Below, piece by piece: positions 24,272-29,292 of a DNA stretch of 29,292 nucleotides; the stretch's first letter is position 1; each line of letters opens with the position of its first letter. Source of the stretch: Proteobacteria bacterium UBA6921 (GTDB lineage: Bacteria; Pseudomonadota; Gammaproteobacteria; SG8-11); assembly GCA_002450895.1 (NCBI GenBank), contig DKAR01000009.1, forward strand, positions 8,964 to 38,255, written 5' to 3'. The position numbers were made by a program, and so were the translations under genes. The notes under the pieces were generated by a model. That model worked only from the letters and a program-made list of their open reading frames with translations, was not told the origin of the DNA and made no database searches.

Positions 24272-24326
24272 GGGCGGGTGCGCTGCGCCGCAGCACCTCA
24301 AATTTCTTCAGCCGCGCAGCGACACA

Positions 24327-25130
24327 TCAAGAATGGCTCCACACCTCATACCGCTTCTCCAGCTGCCTGAAACCAAACCTTTCAAACAACCACGAGAACA
24401 ATCCAATCAGCACGATACCCATCATCACCTGCGCGGTGTTGCCGATCTCGCCGCCCATCGACACCATCCAGCCAATACCCGACGACGCGCCGATCATTTC
24501 TGCGGCGACCAATGCGCGCCACGCTTGCGAGAAGCCGATGCGCAGGCCGGCGGTGATGTAAGGCAGGCTCGCGGGGAGATACACATGCAGAAAGAGCTGC
24601 CAGGGACGCGCGCCGAGGATCCGTGCGGCGCGCACTTCGTTGCCCTGGATTTGCAGCACACCTTCCATGATCGTCACAATCATCGGATTCACGCCGGAGA
24701 TGAAAATTACCACGACGATGGACTGCCAGCCGATGCCGAAGAAAATCAGCATGAGCGGCGCCCAGGCCACCGGCGGAATCGACATGAACAGCATGTTCAG
24801 AGGAGTGAGGAATTCGCGGAACGGCCGGAAGAAGCCGCCGAGAAAACCGAGCGTCAACGCAACGATTACGGCGGCGCCGAATCCGACCAGTTCACGGGTG
24901 AAACTGTCAATCAGGTGAGGATGCAATTCGCCCTTCAGCGCCCAGTCGTATCCTTCCTCGATGACTTCCATCGGCGTTGGCAGAATATACGACGGCACGT
25001 TGTAGCTGATGGCGATCCACACCAGCAACAGCGAAGGCAGCGACACCCAACTCCACGAGAACCGGATGCGGCGCTGCGGTCGCGCGCTTGCGGCGATGGA
25101 ACTTTGAACTTCACTATCGACTGCACTCAC
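24327..25130 (-). CDS. ABC transporter permease, NitT/TauT type
   Basis: This 267-aa inner-membrane protein resembles the TauC/SsuC/NrtB permeases. About six membrane helices are visible, including PSLLLVWIAISYNVPSYI and LVGFGAAVIVALTLGFLGGFF. The ATPase-contacting EAA loop reads VRAARILGARPWQLFLHVYLPASLPYITAGLRI. It forms the membrane channel for the importer encoded here. The substrate (nitrate, sulfonate, taurine or other) cannot be fixed from sequence. The GTG at 25130 is the likely start, with GGAGATGCTCC before it. It is third in the operon after the ATPase and binding protein, separated from the latter by 130 bases containing a hairpin. Confidence 0.9.
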   Translation of the reverse strand: MSAVDSEVQSSIAASARPQRRIRFSWSWVSLPSLLLVWIAISYNVPSYILPTPMEVIEEGYDWALKGELHPHLIDSFTRELVGFGAAVIVALTLGFLGGFFRPFREFLTPLNMLFMSIPPVAWAPLMLIFFGIGWQSIVVVIFISGVNPMIVTIMEGVLQIQGNEVRAARILGARPWQLFLHVYLPASLPYITAGLRIGFSQAWRALVAAEMIGASSGIGWMVSMGGEIGNTAQVMMGIVLIGLFSWLFERFGFRQLEKRYEVWSHS

Positions 25131-25217
25131 GGAGCATCTCCTGCGGACAAACGTTCAGCATGCGGTAGCGTACGTGCAAGCGAACCGGCAGCAACTGAAG
25201 CGATGTCTGGAACATCA

Positions 25218-25240
25218 CCCTCTCCCGTCGCGGGAGAGGG
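25218..25240. repeat. Inter-cistronic hairpin in ABC operon
   Basis: CCCTCTCCCG and CGGGAGAGGG form ten-base arms around TCG in the 130-base gap between the binding-protein and permease genes. It may lower read-through or protect the upstream message, which would fit higher expression of the binding protein. The sequence is also a common dispersed palindrome. Confidence 0.55.
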
Positions 25241-25260
25241 ATCTATTTCAAAAAAAGTAC

Positions 25261-26346
25261 TTATTTCTTCGTCACCGCGGAGCCGCGCGCCGCCGAAGCC
25301 TGCTTGATCGGCGCCGGATCGACGAGATCAGACGCTTTCAGGTCGCCTTTGAGGAAACCTAGATTGCGCGACCAATTGATCTGGCGATCGAAGAATTCCA
25401 TGTCCTTTTCGCTGATCATGTAATCGTATTTGATACGCTCGCGCGCCAGGCGCACGACATCAACGTCGGCCACCGTCTTGCCGGCGGAATCTTTCAAATT
25501 GGAAAGGTCGATGCTTTCGGCTTCACCTTGCTTGCCGTCGTCAGCTTTGGCGACCCGCGGCTTGAACGTAGCAGCAATGATGTCGTTGCCGGCAGTCGGC
25601 GAGGAGTTCAGGAAGTCGACCGCTTGTTCGTGGGCCTGCAGAAGCTTGACAATGGAGTCTTTGTTCTTTTCGTAGAACTCCTTCTTGACCACAACGACGT
25701 ACCACGGATAACCCGGAATGTTGTCTTCAACGTTCAGCAGCACTTTGGTTTCGCCGCTGAGCAGGTATTGCGTGGTGAATGGCTCCCACATAAACGCCGC
25801 ATCGACGACCTTGCTCATCAGCGCCGCACCCATGTTGCCGGAAGGCATCGAGATGATTTCCACATCCTTGTCCGGCTCAAGCTGAGCAGCTTCTTTCAAC
25901 ACGTAGCCGCGCAGGAAAGCATCGGCGCCGCTGCCTTTCTTCACGCTCGCGATCTTCTTGCCTTTCAGGTCGGCGAGCGAGTTGATGCCGGAATCCTTGC
26001 GGACCAGGACGGCGAGCTGGCCGGCGTTCACCTTGGCAACGGTGACCGTCTGCAAGCCGCGCGTGTACCAGTTGGCGGCCGGGGCAAAGCCGACATAGCC
26101 CACATCAATCTGATTGCCAGCCAACGCCTGAAACAGAATGGGTCCGGCGGTGAACTCAGTCACCTTCGCATCGATACCCGCCTCTGCATACATCCCTTTT
26201 TTGTCTGCGATGATCGCGGGCGCATTGGCCATCGCGTAGACCCAACCGATCCGCACTTCAGGACGATCCGCTGCAAACGCGTGAGGTACTGCCAACGTCA
26301 ACCACGCCATGACCCCGCTGATACACGCTGTAATGATATTTTTCAT
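25261..26346 (-). CDS. ABC transporter periplasmic substrate-binding protein, NitT/TauT type
   Basis: This 361-aa protein has a clear signal peptide (MKNIITACISGVMAWLTLAVPHAFA, cleavage near residue 25). The mature protein begins RPEVRIGWVYAMANAPAIIADKKGMYAEAGIDAKVTEF, typical of the NMT1/THI5-like and TauA/SsuA family. Motifs such as FQALAGNQIDVGYVGFAPAANWYTRG and the DLKGKKIASVKKGSGADAFL hinge region fit the family. It would capture a small organic or inorganic anion in the periplasm and deliver it to the adjacent permease. The last 30 residues are a Lys/Ala-rich tail. It lies 32 bases after the ATPase gene. Confidence 0.9.
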   Translation of the reverse strand: MKNIITACISGVMAWLTLAVPHAFAADRPEVRIGWVYAMANAPAIIADKKGMYAEAGIDAKVTEFTAGPILFQALAGNQIDVGYVGFAPAANWYTRGLQTVTVAKVNAGQLAVLVRKDSGINSLADLKGKKIASVKKGSGADAFLRGYVLKEAAQLEPDKDVEIISMPSGNMGAALMSKVVDAAFMWEPFTTQYLLSGETKVLLNVEDNIPGYPWYVVVVKKEFYEKNKDSIVKLLQAHEQAVDFLNSSPTAGNDIIAATFKPRVAKADDGKQGEAESIDLSNLKDSAGKTVADVDVVRLARERIKYDYMISEKDMEFFDRQINWSRNLGFLKGDLKASDLVDPAPIKQASAARGSAVTKK

Positions 26347-26378
26347 ACGCTGTCTCCCTCCTTCCTCTCGAGTTGTTG

Positions 26379-27191
26379 TTAGTTCGTTCGGGACGAGCTG
26401 CGCCCGTAATTGGCGACCTGCGCGATGTCCTGCATCAGGTCTTTCTTGTACTTCCAGAAAAGGTCCGACGTTCGAGTGGTCGGTCCGCTGCGCGGGCGCG
26501 GAAGCTCATTGCGCATTTCGCGATAGATTCCGTGCGGTGGTTTGTGCAATACAACAATACGATCGGAAAGATAGATGGCCTCATCGATGTCGTGGGTGAT
26601 GAACAGCACCGTCTGACCCAACTCCTGCCACAGGCGCAACATTTCATCATTCATCGTTTCGCGCGTGATGGCATCGAGGGCGCCAAACGGCTCGTCCATC
26701 AACAGCAGCGTGGGTTGCGTGACAAGCGTACGCGCGAGCGAGACGCGCTGTTGCATCCCGCCTGATAAATGCCGGGGAAGGTAGTCCTCGAAGCCTTTCA
26801 GGCCCACCAGGTTGAGATACTGGGCCGAAAGCGCACGACGCTCTTCCGGCGTTTTCTCACGATTCATTTTCAGGCCGAACTCAACGTTCTGGGCGGCGGT
26901 AAGCCAGGGAAACAACGTTGGCGCCTGGAATACAAAACCCAGATGCGGATCTTCGGGATAAATTCGCTGACCGCGCAGCAGGATGCTGCCTTGCCCGGGC
27001 GTCAGAAACCCCGCAAGCAAATTAAGCAACGTCGTCTTGCCGCAACCGGATGGACCGATGACGCAGACGAACTCACCGGGCTCGACGTGAAGGTTCAGGT
27101 TCTGATAGACCGGACGCGCGGTGTCGTAATGGAAGTGCACCTTGTCGATCAACAAGTGCTCTCCGCCGACACGGTGAATCGGATTCGACAC
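26379..27191 (-). CDS. ABC transporter ATP-binding protein, NitT/TauT type
   Basis: This roughly 270-aa ATPase carries Walker A GPSGCGKTT, signature LSGGMQQRVSLA, Walker B LLLMDEPFGALD and the switch histidine in FITHD. It energises the importer. The GTG at 27191 is preferred because GGGGG lies seven bases upstream. A longer frame to 27329 would overlap the divergent regulator gene and has no family similarity there. About 30 residues beyond the usual C-terminus (LFWKYKKDLMQDIAQVANYGRSSS) lack a known role. It is the first gene of the ABC operon and is divergently transcribed from the CRP/FNR gene, 131 bases apart. Confidence 0.9.
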   Translation of the reverse strand: MSNPIHRVGGEHLLIDKVHFHYDTARPVYQNLNLHVEPGEFVCVIGPSGCGKTTLLNLLAGFLTPGQGSILLRGQRIYPEDPHLGFVFQAPTLFPWLTAAQNVEFGLKMNREKTPEERRALSAQYLNLVGLKGFEDYLPRHLSGGMQQRVSLARTLVTQPTLLLMDEPFGALDAITRETMNDEMLRLWQELGQTVLFITHDIDEAIYLSDRIVVLHKPPHGIYREMRNELPRPRSGPTTRTSDLFWKYKKDLMQDIAQVANYGRSSSRTN

Positions 27192-27322
27192 GGCCACACC
27201 CCCGCTAGAAGTCCCGCGATGGTAGGACCGTAATTGTTTTGCGTCTGTCGTCTGGACGACAAAGGAAGCACAACTATACTTTTGGACTACACCAATAAAA
27301 CATATAAGCCCGGAGGGCGGGT
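27192..27322. promoter_or_regulatory. Divergent promoter region of the ABC operon and CRP/FNR gene
   Basis: This 131-base region must hold both promoters. Two palindromes are visible: GTCGTC-TG-GACGAC (27247-27260) and TTGG-ACTACA-CCAA (27282-27295). Either could be the operator for the adjacent CRP/FNR-type regulator, though neither is a canonical FNR box (TTGAT-N4-ATCAA). GGAGG at 27312-27316 is the ribosome binding site for the plus-strand gene. Confidence 0.45.
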
Positions 27323-28015
27323 ATGGCAAAGACTCGAATGGATTCGGGTTCGATGGGGCCGTTCTTGTCGCGCCTTAAGAATTCCACCCGAGACCAACTA
27401 TTGACGCTCGGCAGCGAGCATTCGTTTTTAAAAGGGGACTCTGTCTTTAGCAGCGACGATCCGGCGGAATCCGTGTTCGTGCTGTTGCGCGGACGCGTCA
27501 AGATCTACGACCTGGCGGAAGAGGGAAAAGAACTGATCTTGTGGTTCTTTCAATCCGGGGATTTATTTGGCATCGCCGACATGACAGACACGCAACGCGG
27601 CGCGAACGCGCGCGCCTGTGACGCATCCCTCGCGCTCAGTATTCCGCGTGAGCGGTTCCGTGATTTTCTCGAACACCATCCGGAAGTAAGTTGGGTCGTC
27701 ATTGAATTGCTGGGTCGCCGGCTGCGCACGCTGGGCGACGTCGTTCAAAATCTTGCGACGACGTGTGTCACCGGACGTGTCGTCAAGCTGCTGCAACGGC
27801 TGGACGCCTCAAGTTTTCGGCGACCCGGCGGAGCATCGGACAATTCGCTTCCGCTGACGCACCAGGACATCGCCGACATGATCGGTTGCTGCCGACAAAG
27901 CGTGACTGAAACGTTAGGAATGCTGAAACGCACGGGCGCGATTGAATGTGAGCGACAGTGTGTACGTGTGATTGACGCAGATCGATTGCGTGCGGCGTTG
28001 CAATCGCCGCCATAG
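27323..28015 (+). CDS. CRP/FNR family transcriptional regulator
   Basis: This 230-aa protein has the CRP/FNR layout. Residues about 30-125 are a cyclic-nucleotide-binding-type beta barrel (GDSVFSSDDPAESVFVLLRGRVKIYDL...FFQSGDLFGIADM). A dimerisation helix follows at about 120-150. The C-terminal winged helix (LTHQDIADMIGCCRQSVTETLGMLKRTGAIE) spans residues 178-208. The N-terminal FNR cysteine cluster is absent, so oxygen sensing by an iron-sulphur cluster is not expected. The barrel lacks the complete cAMP-binding consensus. Two adjacent cysteines sit in the turn of the DNA-binding domain. It is divergent from the ABC operon and probably regulates it. Confidence 0.9.
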   Translation: MAKTRMDSGSMGPFLSRLKNSTRDQLLTLGSEHSFLKGDSVFSSDDPAESVFVLLRGRVKIYDLAEEGKELILWFFQSGDLFGIADMTDTQRGANARACDASLALSIPRERFRDFLEHHPEVSWVVIELLGRRLRTLGDVVQNLATTCVTGRVVKLLQRLDASSFRRPGGASDNSLPLTHQDIADMIGCCRQSVTETLGMLKRTGAIECERQCVRVIDADRLRAALQSPP

Positions 28016-28022
28016 TACAGCT

Positions 28023-29246
28023 TCAGGCTTTCGGCCCCCACTCAAAAAATGCGCGCTGCTGCCAGGCACTGCTGAGTGTCTGCTGCGCCTGCTTCAACGT
28101 GACGGCATGCAGCGCGCGCAGGTGATCCTGAATTTCCAGCACCTTGCCGGTATAGATCAACTCTTGCGCAATGCGCTCCGTGTTCTGCTCGGAATCGTCG
28201 GCCTCGACAAGCAAACGCGCCTCGATATGTTCGCTCGCGTGCTTTACTTCCTGTGGCGTCAACCCTTGTGCGCACAACTCAGCGACAACTCTCTCGATTG
28301 CGCTGCGACACTTTCGCGCGGCTTTGGGCTCGCAACTAGTCGCAATCATCCACAAGCCACAATCGGAGTAGCCGTCGAGGCGTGAATGAACGTCGTAGAC
28401 CAGCCCCAGTTTCTCGCGGACTTCCTGAAACAGGCGCGAGCTGGTCCCGCCACCCAGCGCGTGATCGATCAGCAGCGCCGCCATGCGCAGCGGATCGGTC
28501 GCGGCCGGCGCCGGCATGACCCAAAGCAACTGGGTCTGCGACAGCGCCTTTTGCTTGTGATTCTTTCGAATCACAAATTTCGGCGGCTCGATCTTGCTTG
28601 GGGCGGCTGGGCTTTCTGCCGTCGCGAACTGCTGGCACCGTTCAACAAACTTTGCATGGTCAACAGCGCCGCACGCGACGACTGTCAGCGGTGCGCGCCG
28701 CAAAGTCGCCGCGAGATAGCGCTGCACCGATTGCGCGGTCGCGCGCCGCAGATGGTCAGGGCGCCCCAGCACCGGCCACCCCATCGGATGTTTCGCCCAA
28801 ACGTGGGCGATGGCAAAATCCTCGATCGCGTCATCGGGCGTATCCTCGAGTTGCGCCATTTCCTGCAGCACGACATTTCTTTCCGCGACGACATCCGCGT
28901 CAGTAAATCGCGGCTTGAACAACATGTCATGGAACATTTGCAACAACGTGTCGAGTGATTTCGCGGGGACGGTGCCGTGCAGAGCCGTGAGCTCGCGACC
29001 GGTAAATGCGTTGATGTTGCCACCCATGGCCTCCATCAGCTGAGCGAGTTGCGCGGTATCGCATTCTCCGGCGCCCTTGAAAAACAGGTGCTCGAGAAAA
29101 TGGGCATAGCCGGACTGACCGCGCGCCTGATTGCGGCCTCCGTTGTGCAGCCACACGCCCAGAGTGACGCTGAGCGCGCGAGGAACGCGCATCGTTGCGA
29201 CGCGAACGCCGTTGTCAAACGTGGTGATCTGCACTGCTTGCGACAT
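28023..29246 (-). CDS. M16 family zinc metallopeptidase
   Basis: This 407-aa protein contains the inverted zinc-binding motif HFLEH (His49, Glu52, His53) of M16 peptidases. Glu129, 76 residues after His53, is the expected third zinc ligand (ERNVVLQEM). The second half has the typical C-terminal M16 features (GGGTSSRLFQEVREKLGLVYDV). The length matches the single-chain bacterial YmxG/PqqL-like peptidases resembling mitochondrial processing peptidase. There is no signal peptide, so it is probably cytoplasmic. It converges on the CRP/FNR gene with only seven bases between them. It could degrade short peptides; a link to the other proteases in the window is not evident. Confidence 0.92.
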   Translation of the reverse strand: MSQAVQITTFDNGVRVATMRVPRALSVTLGVWLHNGGRNQARGQSGYAHFLEHLFFKGAGECDTAQLAQLMEAMGGNINAFTGRELTALHGTVPAKSLDTLLQMFHDMLFKPRFTDADVVAERNVVLQEMAQLEDTPDDAIEDFAIAHVWAKHPMGWPVLGRPDHLRRATAQSVQRYLAATLRRAPLTVVACGAVDHAKFVERCQQFATAESPAAPSKIEPPKFVIRKNHKQKALSQTQLLWVMPAPAATDPLRMAALLIDHALGGGTSSRLFQEVREKLGLVYDVHSRLDGYSDCGLWMIATSCEPKAARKCRSAIERVVAELCAQGLTPQEVKHASEHIEARLLVEADDSEQNTERIAQELIYTGKVLEIQDHLRALHAVTLKQAQQTLSSAWQQRAFFEWGPKA

Positions 29247-29292
29247 GGCTAAAAACCGGGATTTACCAAGGATTATTTTACGGCGGGCCGGG

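Larger units (their letters stand above)
23745..24326. repeat. Nested inverted-repeat island
   Basis: This roughly 580-base non-coding block is a large imperfect inverted repeat. GCGGTGCCCTGTGCTTCTCG (23848-23867) is repeated inverted at 24182-24201, and CTGCGATGCTCGGC (23959-23972) inverted at 24074-24087. Each end carries its own pyrimidine/purine hairpin, and the centre holds a CGTCATTCCCGC-type palindrome. ORFs run across it in several frames on both strands but have repeat-derived Arg/Pro-rich translations. It looks like a genomic repeat family lodged between transcription units. Confidence 0.75.

Noticed and set aside
24135..25307. Plus-strand ORF of 390 codons
   Set aside because: It runs from the repeat island through the permease gene on the opposite strand; the translation looks like a repeat/antisense artefact.
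27192..27329. N-terminal extension of the ABC ATPase
   Set aside because: It would overlap the divergent regulator start, has no family similarity, and a GTG with a suitable upstream GGGGG is available at 27191.
1..29292. CRISPR array, tRNA, rRNA or integrase gene
   Set aside because: I saw no regularly spaced repeats, no RNA gene signatures and no integrase-like protein in any frame.

Overview
The window reads as chromosomal DNA of a GC-rich gammaproteobacterium. The best guess is Lysobacterales (Xanthomonadales), Rhodanobacteraceae-like. This rests on general impression: a PstS-OmpA fusion, an attC-like fragment and inverted-repeat islands built on C/TTTTCTTTG motifs. No rRNA, tRNA or other phylogenetic marker is present to confirm it.

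Layout. 1-1.5 kb: a secreted PstS/OmpA fusion on the plus strand. 1.5-5.3 kb: an accessory island, by eye AT-richer than its surroundings. It holds a SnoaL-like cassette-like gene, a small membrane protein, a truncated LtrA relic, and a two-gene unit of a three-helix membrane protein with a large P-loop ATPase. 5.7-18.06 kb: eleven minus-strand genes with overlaps or short gaps. Transcription order is subtilisin-like protease, three large unknown proteins (240, 408 and 365 aa), a 725-aa unknown, a 60-aa protein, two proteins with trypco2-like regions, a disordered 383-aa protein, a tandem papain-like protease and a calpain-like protease. None has an evident signal peptide. 18.1-21 kb: a strong sigma-54-type promoter upstream of that operon, a small winged-helix-like protein, a small secreted protein and a sigma-54 activator lacking a receiver domain. 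21.3-23.7 kb: a DUF3604/PHP-like protein. 23.75-24.3 kb: a non-coding nested inverted-repeat island. 24.3-27.2 kb: a NitT/TauT-type ABC importer, divergent from a CRP/FNR regulator (27.3-28.0 kb). 28.0-29.25 kb: an M16 zinc peptidase.

The most interesting object is the 12.4-kb operon at 5668-18056. It carries three unrelated peptidase folds (S8, papain-like, calpain C2) with apparently intact catalytic residues. These are co-transcribed with several large proteins I cannot assign and two proteins resembling the trypsin-co-occurring domain 2 associated with biological conflict systems. A promoter with GG-N10-GC spacing lies 73 bp before its first gene, and a sigma-54 activator is encoded about 1.8 kb away, so it looks like a dedicated, tightly regulated unit. 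Its function is unknown: a conflict/effector system, a proteolytic complex or an exported assembly are all possible. A second, smaller candidate system is the membrane protein plus P-loop ATPase pair at 2905-5297.
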